In this document: positions 9,331 through 16,664 of the stretch, piece after piece
Numbering within the stretch: the first letter of the stretch is position 1
Layout: every line of letters begins with the position of its first letter
Assembly: GCA_900540255.1 (NCBI GenBank)
Contig: UQFE01000009.1
Location: 21,457-85,456, forward strand
DNA from: an uncultured Clostridium sp.
GTDB taxonomy: Bacteria; Bacillota; Clostridia; Clostridiales; Clostridiaceae
DNA length: 64,000 bases
Reading direction: 5' to 3'
Program-made: the position numbers and the translations under genes
Notes under the pieces: generated by a model
Database searches by the model: none
The model's input: only the letters and a program-made list of their open reading frames with translations
What the model was told of the DNA's origin: nothing

Positions 9331-10509
9331 CTATTTAAACATACTATTGATTTTTTCATATTCTTTAAGATTTTTTTCTTTATTAATTTCAGCATATATT
9401 TTCATAGTAACATTTATATCAGCATGACCAACCCAATCCATTACAGTTTTAATATTAATATCATTGCTTATACAGTTAGTTATAAATATATGTCTTAAGC
9501 TATGGTAATTTATATCTGCTTCTATATCAGCACGTTTTAATGCTGATTTCAATCTTCTATTAGGTTGTTTATTATCTATGTATTCGCCATGCTCTTTACA
9601 AAAGATTAATTTATTATCAAAATATACATCACCATATTTTAATTTATTTTCTTTATTCTTTTTAATAATTCCTTTAAGAATTGGCACAAGCATAGAAGGA
9701 AATGGAACTTCTCTTATACTTGTTTTAGTCTTTGGTATAGTTACTCTATTCTCATATATTCTTTTATTATCTTTAGTTAATTCACCGGTCCATACTAATT
9801 TTACTGATTTATTTATATTGATTAATCTATTATCGAAGTCTATATCCTTTTCTTGTAGTGCCATAGCTTCTCCTAGTCGCATACCACACATTAAGCCTAG
9901 TAATATTATTCCTTCGCATTTATCGCCTTGTAGAGCCTTTATAAGGTCTTGTTGTTCTTTTTCTGTTATATAGTTTATTTTCTCTTCAATAACTTCATGA
10001 GTTTTAGGATATACTATACCAGTTACAGGATTAGATTTAATTTTATTTATTGATACAGCATATTTAAAGCAATTACTTAAAACTTTGTTTAAGTTCTTAA
10101 CTTGATTAATAGTATGATTTTCTAGCAATTTATTAGTTATTTTTTGCAAATATAAAGTATCTATATTAGTTAATTTAGCACTATTTAAGTTTTTAGTAGG
10201 CTTTATGTAGTTTCTATATATTCCTTCAATTCTATCAAATGTAGAAGCCTTTAACTCTTGTTTTTTAATATTCCATAACCATTCATAAAAGAAATTACCT
10301 AAAGTAGAATTATCACTATGAACTGTATTACTTTCCTGGAACGCTTTTAATTTTTCTTTAGCTTCTTTTTGAGTTTTACCGTAAATATCTTTTCTTAATT
10401 GTTTTCCGGTTAAAGGATCATAGCCAGTGGTAATAGTAATACGCCAATACTTTACACCATTTTTAACTATCCACTTAGCAGAACCTTCTCCATTAGTCCT
10501 CTTTGCCAT
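9331..10509 (-). CDS. int: Tyrosine site-specific recombinase (integrase)
   Basis: A 392-residue phage-type integrase that should insert and, with a directionality factor, excise this element at tRNA-Leu. An N-terminal AP2-like arm-binding region (WRITITTGYDPLTGKQLRKDIYG split across positions 23-45) precedes a SAM-like core-binding domain and the catalytic domain: Arg in GMRLGEA (about 210), HSLRH (His336, Arg339), GHADINVTMKIY with nucleophile Tyr372. It is intact. ATG 10509 has an AGAGGTATTC-type site. It lies downstream of the repressor on the same strand, across a 434-bp gap with many palindromes, so it may have its own promoter or be read from the repressor. Confidence 0.95.
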   Translation of the reverse strand: MAKRTNGEGSAKWIVKNGVKYWRITITTGYDPLTGKQLRKDIYGKTQKEAKEKLKAFQESNTVHSDNSTLGNFFYEWLWNIKKQELKASTFDRIEGIYRNYIKPTKNLNSAKLTNIDTLYLQKITNKLLENHTINQVKNLNKVLSNCFKYAVSINKIKSNPVTGIVYPKTHEVIEEKINYITEKEQQDLIKALQGDKCEGIILLGLMCGMRLGEAMALQEKDIDFDNRLININKSVKLVWTGELTKDNKRIYENRVTIPKTKTSIREVPFPSMLVPILKGIIKKNKENKLKYGDVYFDNKLIFCKEHGEYIDNKQPNRRLKSALKRADIEADINYHSLRHIFITNCISNDINIKTVMDWVGHADINVTMKIYAEINKEKNLKEYEKINSMFK

Positions 10510-10943
10510 TCTGAATACCTCTTTCTATTTATCAATATAATTTATACTTCAAAATTTAAAATGCTTATATAAGCTAATATTATATTAAAATATGACCCGG
10601 CAAAACACCGGCTCAGTTTAAATTAAAATTGGATTTTAGGTAACTAAAAGTAACCTCGAACTTTAAATATAAAGTGGTTTTCTCCACAGGTGGAGAAATT
10701 ATTTTCTTTTCCCAACAACTTGGGAATAATTTTATTTTTACAAATAGCGAATCACGATTTACTCAAAGGTAAGTTATTGTTGAGCGATTTAAGTTAAGTA
10801 GTTACTATTTACGTTTTTAAAGTAACTACTTTTCTTTTTATCCATTCTTTAAAACTTATCACCAAATTAGTTTTGAGTTTAAGCAACTACTTTGTTATCA
10901 TTTTTGAATTTCTTTTGAAAGTAAATATTTAAGAGTATCGTGT
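10510..10943. other. 434-bp palindrome-rich gap between repressor and integrase
   Basis: No open frame of note. It holds a 12-bp palindrome GCTTATATAAGC (10563-10574), a hairpin TTTCTCCAC-AG-GTGGAGAAA (10679-10698), a hairpin TTCCCAA-CAAC-TTGGGAA (10709-10726), and one copy of the 32-bp GTAGTTAC-N16-GTAACTAC motif whose arms extend to 11 bp (10796-10831). It could be a control region, a replication origin or a transfer origin; no choice can be made from sequence alone. Confidence 0.5.
10798..10829. repeat. 32-bp inverted motif, copy 1
   Basis: GTAGTTAC (10798-10805), 16-base AT-rich spacer, GTAACTAC (10822-10829). Same geometry as four more copies near the J-domain gene. Confidence 0.6.
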
Positions 10944-11495
10944 TTATTTACAGGTATCAGTTTTGTTATTTTCATATAATTTATCAAGTAATATATTAAT
11001 TTGTTTTTTGTGAATTTCGTAATTATGTTTTTCTGTATTAATATCTATATCTAACAAATTTGAATTATCAGTATTTGTTTTAAGTATCTTTATTTGCCAT
11101 ATTTGTCTGTATAAATCATGAATAATAGTTAATGTCTCGATATCTTTATTACGTACAAAGTTGTTAATTGTTAAATACATAGTATCTACTATATTTCTTG
11201 TTAATTTTGCGAAATCTTTATCAGTGTTATCAGTTAGTTGTATAAGGTCTACAATATCATTTTGCATAATTTGACTATCGAATCTTTTAAAGTTAGAGTA
11301 CCCTAGAATATAATCTATTTGAACATTTAAGGCAGTAGCTAATTTTTCGATGGTATCAATTTTAGGAATTCTTTCTCCTCTCTCATACTTATTTAGTGCA
11401 GATAAAGAAACGTTGCTTTTAGTGGCTAATTGTTGTTGAGTGAATTTTTTTTCAATTCTTAATTTTCTTATATTATTTCCAATATTATTATCCAT
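10944..11495 (-). CDS. XRE-family repressor of the element
   Basis: A 183-residue transcription regulator. Residues 5-60 form a Cro/C1-type helix-turn-helix (IRKLRIEKKFTQQQLATKSNVSLSALNKYERGE split around residues 9-41). The C-terminal half is helical and unlike LexA/C1 self-cleaving domains: I see no Ser-Lys protease motif. That suggests derepression by a ligand or partner protein, as in satellite-island repressors, rather than RecA-driven cleavage (inference). ATG 11495 follows AGGAGG. It is divergent from the Cro-like gene across three operators. Confidence 0.85.
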   Translation of the reverse strand: MDNNIGNNIRKLRIEKKFTQQQLATKSNVSLSALNKYERGERIPKIDTIEKLATALNVQIDYILGYSNFKRFDSQIMQNDIVDLIQLTDNTDKDFAKLTRNIVDTMYLTINNFVRNKDIETLTIIHDLYRQIWQIKILKTNTDNSNLLDIDINTEKHNYEIHKKQINILLDKLYENNKTDTCK

Positions 11496-11517
11496 AGTTT
11501 AGTCCTCCTTATTTTCT

Positions 11518-11586
11518 ATTATAATCACAAAAATATAAAAAGTACACACATTTGTGCTTGACACGCACATTTGTGTGTAGTAATAT
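11518..11586. promoter_or_regulatory. Divergent promoters of the genetic switch
   Basis: Rightward promoter: TTGACA (11558-11563), 17-bp spacer, TAATAT (11581-11586). Leftward promoter for the repressor: TATAAT on the minus strand (11518-11523 on plus), with only a weak -35. Confidence 0.7.
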
Positions 11587-11611
11587 AAAACCAACAAGCA
11601 CAAATGTGTGT
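11544..11611. promoter_or_regulatory. Three 14-bp operators of the switch
   Basis: Near-identical half-palindromic sites built on CACA-WW-TGTG: ACACACATTTGTGC (11544-11557), GCACATTTGTGTGT (11565-11578) and GCACAAATGTGTGT (11598-11611). The middle one fills the rightward -35/-10 spacer and the third covers the transcript start, so occupancy should block the early operon. Confidence 0.75.
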
Positions 11612-11628
11612 AAAAAGGTGGTGAACTA

Positions 11629-11829
11629 ATGGGATTAAAATTAAAACTAAAAAGAATAGAAAAAGGTTTTAAGCAATGTGAGTTAGCAGAAAAAATTGGA
11701 GTTTCAAGATACTCATTATCAGCCTTAGAGAGAGGAAAAGTAAAGAATCCTAATTTAGAAGTGATTAAAAAAATATCTGAAATACTTGAAACTCCAGTAC
11801 AAGAGTTATTCTTTAATGATAATGAATAA
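11629..11829 (+). CDS. Cro-like XRE-family regulator
   Basis: A 66-residue protein that is essentially one helix-turn-helix domain (KLKRIEKGFKQCELAEKIG, then VSRYSLSALERGK). Its place as the first rightward gene, divergent from the larger repressor, matches a Cro or activator role in the decision to excise and replicate. ATG 11629 follows AAGGTGGTG. Target sites are presumably the operators just upstream. Confidence 0.82.
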   Translation: MGLKLKLKRIEKGFKQCELAEKIGVSRYSLSALERGKVKNPNLEVIKKISEILETPVQELFFNDNE

Positions 11830-11855
11830 AAGTAGTATCTGTTAAGTCGATACCT

Positions 11856-12046
11856 AAAATCGGCATAAACGATTTTGACAATTTAAATTTGAATTGTCAG
11901 ATAAGAATTATATGCATATCTAAAAATTTTCGCTATAAGTTGCGAAAATAAATCATATCAAAAAGACACTACAGAGTAAGACATAAGTAAAGTGCAATAC
12001 TTTATAAAAATAGGACAAGCTCCACTATAAAATCATACTACAGTGG
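11856..12046 (+). other. Chain of hairpins between the Cro-like gene and the excisionase gene
   Basis: Four inverted repeats follow one another: AAAATCG/CGATTTT (11856-11876), TGACAATT/AATTGTCA (11876-11899), TTTTCGC/GCGAAAA (11927-11948) and CCACT/AGTGG (12022-12046). No ORF. It may be a structured 5' leader or a small RNA; none ends in a clean T-run, so simple termination is not favoured. Confidence 0.4.
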
Positions 12047-12098
12047 TTCTAAGTAGATGTATTGGAAAAGGTTAATATTAAATTATGGAGGGGATAAC

Positions 12099-12332
12099 AT
12101 GGAACAATTACAAGAGCAAAATAAAAAGATACAAGAATATAGAAGAAAAGTTTTAGAAAAAACTTGTACACCAAGAGAGCTTGCAGAAGCATGGGGAATT
12201 TCATATACAAAGGTTTTAAGATTAGCAAGGATAGAAGGAGCTCCAGTATTAAGATTTGGTAGAGATATTCGATTTGTACTATCAAAGTTAGATGATTTTT
12301 TAGAAGAACATATAGGAGAAAATTTGTTATAG
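12099..12332 (+). CDS. Excisionase-family DNA-binding protein
   Basis: A 77-residue protein with a MerR/excisionase winged-helix segment (CTPRELAEAWGISYTKVLRLAR, positions 19-40) and the usual wing (GAPVLRFGRDIRFVLSKLDDFLEEH). Likely the recombination directionality factor and/or an AlpA-type activator of the element. ATG 12099 follows GGAGGGG at ideal spacing; an upstream in-frame ATG at 12057 has no such site. Confidence 0.8.
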   Translation: MEQLQEQNKKIQEYRRKVLEKTCTPRELAEAWGISYTKVLRLARIEGAPVLRFGRDIRFVLSKLDDFLEEHIGENLL

Positions 12333-12347
12333 AAAGGTAGTAAAGGT

Positions 12348-12449
12348 ATGAGTATTAAGATATTAAGTTTATATATAGAAAATTGTAAGAGTATGGACAA
12401 AGAACCTTCGTGGGAAGGATTAAGGCTATTTAATAAGGTGTTTAAGTAG
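12348..12449 (+). CDS. 33-residue small protein, unknown
   Basis: ATG 12348 to TAG 12447-12449 gives MSIKILSLYIENC followed by a 20-residue tail ending FNKVFK. AAAGGTAG-type sequence precedes it. It sits between the excisionase and replication genes, and its end overlaps the probable ribosome binding site of the next gene, suggesting translational coupling. Similar mini-proteins are common in phage early operons; function unknown. Confidence 0.45.
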   Translation: MSIKILSLYIENCKSMDKEPSWEGLRLFNKVFK

Positions 12450-13268
12450 GTGGTAAACTTGAATACTCCTTATCATAAAATAGATTCAAGAATACTTGAA
12501 TATGACATAGACAGTGTAGAGTTTAAGTTTGGTATGTGGATAACCAAAAAAGAATTTGGACAAAGATTAAATCAAAATAAACCATTACCTAAAGGACAGT
12601 TTTTTATGAGTGTTAGAGTTGTTGCTAAAGATATAGAAATCACTGAAATGATTGCTAGAAGATTAATAAAACAATTTATAAAGCTAGATATTATAAGGCT
12701 TGTATCAAGTTCTAAGAATCCAAAACAAGGGTCAATTTATGAGTATTTAGTGCAGATTGAAAACAACACAGTAGAAAACATAGTAATAACACAGTATGAA
12801 CACAGTAAAAGTGAGGAAACAAAAGGCTTTGACTATGATAAACAACATAGTAACAACACATATGATAACACAGTAGATAACACATCTAAAAAGAAAAATA
12901 AAAGAAAAGAAAATATATATAATATTATTTTTGATTTTTGGATTAGTAAAAATATTAAAAAGCATAGAAACCTAACTAAAGAAATGAAACAGGCTATAGA
13001 TAAAGCAATAAAGGATTATTCTGAAAATGAAATATTAGAAGCTATTAATAATTATAGCGTTATGTATAATGATTCAGCGTATCAATGGTGTAATTATCAA
13101 TGGGGGTTAAATGAATTTTTAGTTAGAAATGATAAAGATGGAATAAGACAAATAGGTATGTTTTTAAATGAGGGTAGTAAGTATTTGAATTATTTATCCT
13201 GGAAATCAAAGAATAAATCAAATAATGATACAAGCATAGATTTTGATGATGAAAGATATATTATTTAA
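12450..13268 (+). CDS. DnaD-like replisome organiser
   Basis: A 272-residue phage-type replication protein. The N-terminal 100 residues look like a winged-helix domain (GMWITKKEFGQRLN, IEITEMIARRLIKQFIK, GSIYEYLVQ), then a Lys/Asn/Thr-rich linker (about 110-155), then a C-terminal domain starting YNIIFDFWIS with YQWCNYQWGLNEFL, matching the conserved phage replication C-terminal region. It probably recognises the element origin and helps load the helicase encoded next. The start is uncertain: GTG 12450 or TTG 12459, the latter better spaced behind AGGTGG. Confidence 0.78.
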   Translation: MVNLNTPYHKIDSRILEYDIDSVEFKFGMWITKKEFGQRLNQNKPLPKGQFFMSVRVVAKDIEITEMIARRLIKQFIKLDIIRLVSSSKNPKQGSIYEYLVQIENNTVENIVITQYEHSKSEETKGFDYDKQHSNNTYDNTVDNTSKKKNKRKENIYNIIFDFWISKNIKKHRNLTKEMKQAIDKAIKDYSENEILEAINNYSVMYNDSAYQWCNYQWGLNEFLVRNDKDGIRQIGMFLNEGSKYLNYLSWKSKNKSNNDTSIDFDDERYII

Positions 13269-13286
13269 AAAAATGAGGTGTAAGAA

Positions 13287-14618
13287 ATGGTAAGACAAGA
13301 ATTAATAACATTAGAGCAAGAGGTTTTAGGTGGTCCTATAATAGATAACTCTTTATATCATCACTTAAAAGAGAATGTTAAAGAAAGGATGTTTGTGGTT
13401 CCAGAGCATAAAGAAATATTTAAATTGGTAAGTGGAATGTTTGAAAAAGGGATGGAAGTAAGTGTAACAGATATATTGGTATATGCTGATAAAAATACAG
13501 CTCAAATGGGAGGAACAAGCTATATAGCTGAAATAGTAAGTAGTACTGTTAATAATAGAGCATATCCTCAAAAAATTAAATTTCTTGTAGATGAATATAG
13601 AAAAAGAATGATAAAAGAATCATATACAAGAGTGATAAACTCTAATACAGTTGACGAAATGATAGATATTACGAAAAAAACATTAGAAAATGTATATAAA
13701 TGTGAAATGCCTAAAGATCTTGATACTGAATCGATATATAACAATTATTTGATTGAAATAGAAAACTATAATAAATCACAAGGATTCAAAAGTAATTTTT
13801 ATAGTTTAGATGAAATAGTAGGTAAATTTCAAAGGGGAAGACTTATAACAGTATTTGCAAGAAGTGGAGTAGGTAAAAGTACATTTGCGATACAAACTGC
13901 TTCAAATATGGTTATACAAGGTAATAGAGTTGTTTATGGAAGTGGAGAAATGTCTGTAAAGGAAGTCTTAGACAAAATATCTTCTAGTAAGTTAAATATA
14001 AAGCATTCTAAATTTACGGGAAATACATTGACTAGAGAAGAAAAAGATAAGGTAAATAGTTTAATGGTTAAGTTAATGGAAAATAGATTTTATATAACCA
14101 ATGAAACTGATATAAATAAGTTTTTAAATGAAGTTAGATTGTACAAGTTAAAAAATGGCTTAGATGTACTATTTGTTGATTATGTAAACAAGTATGTAAC
14201 TGGTATAAGTGGAATTACATTAACTGAAAAAATAGGACAAGTTACAAGTATTTTAAAAGAGTTTGCATTAAAAGAAAAAGTATGTGTAGTGTTATTAGCA
14301 CAAGCAAATAGAAAGTCAGATGGCAATTTAAATTTAGAGTATTACGAGAAATTGGAAGTTAATGATATACAAGATAGTGCGAGAATAGAGCAAGATAGCG
14401 ATCAAGTAATTGCATTGTATAGAAATATAAAATTAGATAATCCACAAATAAGAGAAAATTTAAATAAAGAAGGAAAATTAGATTACAACTCTAAAAAAGC
14501 TGAAAAAAATCCAAATTGTATAAACTTAACTGTATTAAAAAATAGACATGGGAAAAAAGGAACAATAGCTTTAAATTGGGACGGAGATTATTCAAGAATA
14601 AGTAACTTCATGAGATAA
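13287..14618 (+). CDS. Replicative DNA helicase, DnaB family
   Basis: A 443-residue DnaB-type hexameric helicase: N-terminal helical domain, then the RecA-like motor with Walker A ARSGVGKST (Lys197), Walker B LDVLFVDYV and the later VCVVLLAQANRK and EQDSDQVIALYR motifs. It is 18 bases after the organiser gene, so the two form a replication module that lets the element replicate after excision. It is clearly distinct from a chromosomal dnaB in gene context. Confidence 0.92.
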   Translation: MVRQELITLEQEVLGGPIIDNSLYHHLKENVKERMFVVPEHKEIFKLVSGMFEKGMEVSVTDILVYADKNTAQMGGTSYIAEIVSSTVNNRAYPQKIKFLVDEYRKRMIKESYTRVINSNTVDEMIDITKKTLENVYKCEMPKDLDTESIYNNYLIEIENYNKSQGFKSNFYSLDEIVGKFQRGRLITVFARSGVGKSTFAIQTASNMVIQGNRVVYGSGEMSVKEVLDKISSSKLNIKHSKFTGNTLTREEKDKVNSLMVKLMENRFYITNETDINKFLNEVRLYKLKNGLDVLFVDYVNKYVTGISGITLTEKIGQVTSILKEFALKEKVCVVLLAQANRKSDGNLNLEYYEKLEVNDIQDSARIEQDSDQVIALYRNIKLDNPQIRENLNKEGKLDYNSKKAEKNPNCINLTVLKNRHGKKGTIALNWDGDYSRISNFMR

Positions 14619-14634
14619 AGAGGTAATATTTATT

Positions 14635-14847
14635 ATGACACTAGAGGAGATAGAACAATTAGAGGTAGAATTGAATAAAGCAAAAACAGAAACCTTATTA
14701 AATGCTATTGATATATATAGAAATGAGAAAGGTATGGAAGAATTAAAAAAAGATGTCATGAAGGGGATTATAGAAGTATTTAACAATAGTTTTAGAATGT
14801 TAGAGATGTTAAAAAAGGAATGTAAAGAGAATGGAGAAGAGCAATAG
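14635..14847 (+). CDS. 70-residue helical protein, unknown
   Basis: ATG 14635 behind AAAGAGGTAAT. Acidic/Lys-rich, predicted helical (EEIEQLEVELNKAKTETLL), with no cysteine or membrane segment. Part of the early operon just after the helicase. Its last five codons overlap the next small gene in another frame, a common phage packing. Function unknown. Confidence 0.6.
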   Translation: MTLEEIEQLEVELNKAKTETLLNAIDIYRNEKGMEELKKDVMKGIIEVFNNSFRMLEMLKKECKENGEEQ

Positions 14848-14980
14848 CGAAGAGTTAGAAAATAAAGTTTTAGAGATAGGCGAAAAGTATAAAAATGCAG
14901 ACAAGCCTACCAAAATAGAAGTCGGAAAGATAATGTTAGGTAAAAGAAGAAAATTTAAAAAGAAAAAAGCTTATAGATAA
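14831..14980 (+). CDS. 49-residue basic small protein, unknown
   Basis: ATG 14831 to TAA 14978-14980, overlapping the previous gene by 17 bases. The C-terminus is strongly basic (GKRRKFKKKKAYR), suggesting nucleic-acid or ribosome contact. A ribosome binding site lies inside the upstream gene (AAGGAATG and AAAGAGAATGG region). The last codons form the left arm of a hairpin (14969-14997). Confidence 0.5.
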   Translation: MEKSNSEELENKVLEIGEKYKNADKPTKIEVGKIMLGKRRKFKKKKAYR

Positions 14981-15057
14981 TACCAATATCTATAAGCAAG
15001 GAGATATCCATAGGATAACACTGTAATTTAGCAATTATAGTATATCCTATATGCTCC
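14969..15057 (+). other. Two adjacent RNA hairpins in the early operon
   Basis: Hairpin 1: GCTTATAGATA (14969-14979) with TATCTATAAGC (14987-14997), 11 bp perfect. Hairpin 2: GGAG (15000-15003) plus ATAGGATA (15010-15017) pair with TATCCTAT (15043-15050) plus CTCC (15054-15057). Neither has a T-run. Likely a processing or regulatory structure between small genes. Confidence 0.5.
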
Positions 15058-15092
15058 TAAATAATCAAGAGTAAAATAAAGGAGATAAGGAA

Positions 15093-15410
15093 ATGGATTA
15101 TAAAAAAATGAAAAATATAGTAGATGGAATAGTAAAAAATGAGTTTAGACATATACAAGAAACTTTAGAAAAAGAATTTACAGATACAAATTTAGATTAT
15201 AGACAAAATAGATCAGCAACAGAGGGAATATATAAAGCTTTAGAAAAAGACACAACAGAAGATCAACAAAGGTTGATTGGAGAGTTAGAGGATTCTATTT
15301 CAAATGAATGGATAGAGTTATGCAGATTCTACTTCAGAGAAGGATTAAGAGCAGGATTAGAAGACTTGAAGTTTTTAAATGAAATAAACAATATAGGAGC
15401 TATTATTTAG
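15093..15410 (+). CDS. 105-residue phage-type protein, unknown
   Basis: ATG 15093 behind AAGGAGATAAGG. Predicted helical, acidic; the C-terminal half (WIELCRFYFREGLRAGLEDLKFL) is amphipathic and resembles regulatory or structural small phage proteins. I do not recognise a family. It sits in the rightward operon after the paired hairpins. Confidence 0.6.
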   Translation: MDYKKMKNIVDGIVKNEFRHIQETLEKEFTDTNLDYRQNRSATEGIYKALEKDTTEDQQRLIGELEDSISNEWIELCRFYFREGLRAGLEDLKFLNEINNIGAII

Positions 15411-15431
15411 TTAGAAGAGAGAAGAGTACAT

Positions 15432-15575
15432 ATGGCAAAGATACAGATTAAATATGAGAATGAAATAGAAAAGATTAAAATATTAGAAGTTTTATCTAAA
15501 GGAATTAAGATAAATAAAATTAGTAAACCAAGTAAAACGGGTAGATATTATAGGGTTTATGTAGATATAGAGTAG
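15432..15575 (+). CDS. 47-residue small protein, unknown
   Basis: ATG 15432 to TAG 15573-15575, with AGAAGAGAAGAG upstream. The composition (MAKIQIKYENEIEKIKIL, later KTGRYYRVYVDIE) suggests a small beta-rich domain; the pattern of a short strand, helix and Lys-rich turn is common in phage operons. Its stop codon lies inside the first arm of a 32-bp inverted motif (15572-15603). Confidence 0.5.
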   Translation: MAKIQIKYENEIEKIKILEVLSKGIKINKISKPSKTGRYYRVYVDIE

Positions 15576-15603
15576 TTACCACATTAAATATTAAAGTAAC
15601 CAC
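15572..15603. repeat. 32-bp inverted motif, copy 2
   Basis: GTAGTTAC (15572-15579), 16 AT-rich bases, GTAACCAC (15596-15603). Lies 18 bases before the J-domain gene start. Confidence 0.65.
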
Positions 15604-15620
15604 AAAGAAGGTGATATAAG

Positions 15621-16424
15621 ATGTATTGTGTAATACAAGAGGTGGAATTAAAGAAAAGTGATTCTCATGGGGAATATAAAGAATTAGAAGTATATAAAAA
15701 TGAGTGGATTATGGCTGGAAGAGAGGTTAAATTCTATTCATATAGATTTACTGGTGAAAGATTTGAAAGACCTATAAAGAAAGCATATAAAATAAGTATA
15801 CATAAGAGTTATAGGGAAAAGGGAAAAGTTAAAAAGAAACAATGGAGCATATGCACCATGGATTATTATTGGATAGCAACTAATGGAGCTGGAATATATG
15901 ATTTTTGTAATGTAAGTAATAAAGCTGAAATAATAGGTATAACAGAAGAAGAGCTATGCGATATTATATATAAAAAATTAGATAAATTAGAATATAAAAT
16001 AAAAAGTGAGTACCAGGAGAGTAAAGAATATAAAACTCATAAAAAACATCAAGAGATAATTAATAAATACAATGTAGATAAAAAAGAGTTTGAAAAGAAG
16101 TATGGAAAAGATAGTTATGATAAGTGCTATGATGTATTTGGAGAGTTAAGAGAGCCAGAATTACTAGAGTTAATAAAAAGGCAATATGAAGCATATAAAC
16201 AAAGGGAATATAGTTACTATAAAAATTCCAGTGGTAACTACAATAGTAATAATTCATACAGTAGTTATCATAACAAAAAACAAAGTAACTACAATGAAGA
16301 AGATAAAGATAAGTATAAGAAAATATATAAAACATTAGCAAAGGCATATCACCCCGATATAGTGAAAGATGATGGGGAGATGATGAAGTTAGTCAATCAA
16401 TTAAAAGATGAATGGGGTATATAG
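15621..16424 (+). CDS. Element protein with a C-terminal J-domain-like segment
   Basis: 267 residues. The first 200 are charged, with a possible beta-rich region (about 1-110) and a coiled-coil-like region (about 120-195). A Ser/Tyr/Asn-rich linker (about 195-225) leads to YKKIYKTLAKAYHPDIVKDD, which contains the J-domain HPD tripeptide (His244-Asp246). Only helix II, the HPD loop and helix III are evident, at the very C-terminus. HPD proteins stimulate Hsp70 ATPase, so this may recruit host DnaK to replication or packaging (inference). The low-complexity linker is encoded by two copies of the 32-bp inverted motif, and two more copies flank the gene. Confidence 0.65.
   Translation: MYCVIQEVELKKSDSHGEYKELEVYKNEWIMAGREVKFYSYRFTGERFERPIKKAYKISIHKSYREKGKVKKKQWSICTMDYYWIATNGAGIYDFCNVSNKAEIIGITEEELCDIIYKKLDKLEYKIKSEYQESKEYKTHKKHQEIINKYNVDKKEFEKKYGKDSYDKCYDVFGELREPELLELIKRQYEAYKQREYSYYKNSSGNYNSNNSYSSYHNKKQSNYNEEDKDKYKKIYKTLAKAYHPDIVKDDGEMMKLVNQLKDEWGI
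16210..16241. repeat. 32-bp inverted motif, copy 3 (in coding sequence)
   Basis: ATAGTTAC (16210-16217), 16 bases, GTAACTAC (16234-16241); one base off consensus in the left arm. Confidence 0.55.
16261..16292. repeat. 32-bp inverted motif, copy 4 (in coding sequence)
   Basis: GTAGTTAT (16261-16268), 16 bases, GTAACTAC (16285-16292); one base off consensus in the left arm. Confidence 0.55.
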
Positions 16425-16455
16425 TAGTTACTAAATAAAATTATATAGTAACCAC
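16424..16455. repeat. 32-bp inverted motif, copy 5
   Basis: GTAGTTAC (16424-16431), 16 AT-rich bases, GTAACCAC (16448-16455), directly at the end of the J-domain gene. Arms match copy 2 exactly. Confidence 0.65.
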
Positions 16456-16530
16456 GGTTAAAGTGTTGATATGAGGGCCTTTTTAAGATATCATAAATAT
16501 AAAGATAAAAATAAATAAAAAGATAGTACC

Positions 16531-16640
16531 CCACTTGATTAAGTGGAAAGCATATAAAGGCTACGGGAAATATATTAACTTAAAGATAAGTGCAAGATTG
16601 CACCTATTAATAAGTTTTATATTTCCTGTAGTCTTTTTTA
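16531..16640 (+). ncRNA. Candidate structured RNA or elaborate terminator
   Basis: A small hairpin CCACTT-GATT-AAGTGG (16531-16546) is followed by a long rod: 16556-16574 pairs with 16618-16636 over 19 positions (two G-U pairs), with an inner perfect GTGCAA-GA-TTGCAC hairpin (16590-16603), ending in TTTTTT-ATTTT. This ends the first half of the operon. A plain terminator would not need 80 nt, so a stable small RNA is possible. The bases between 16456 and 16530 show no gene. Confidence 0.5.
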
Positions 16641-16664
16641 TTTTGTATTAAAGGAGCTACAGCA

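Noticed and set aside
15572..16455. Transposon or duplication explaining the 32-bp motif copies
   Set aside because: Spacer sequences differ between all copies and only arms and distance are constant, which favours selection for binding or pairing rather than recent copying.
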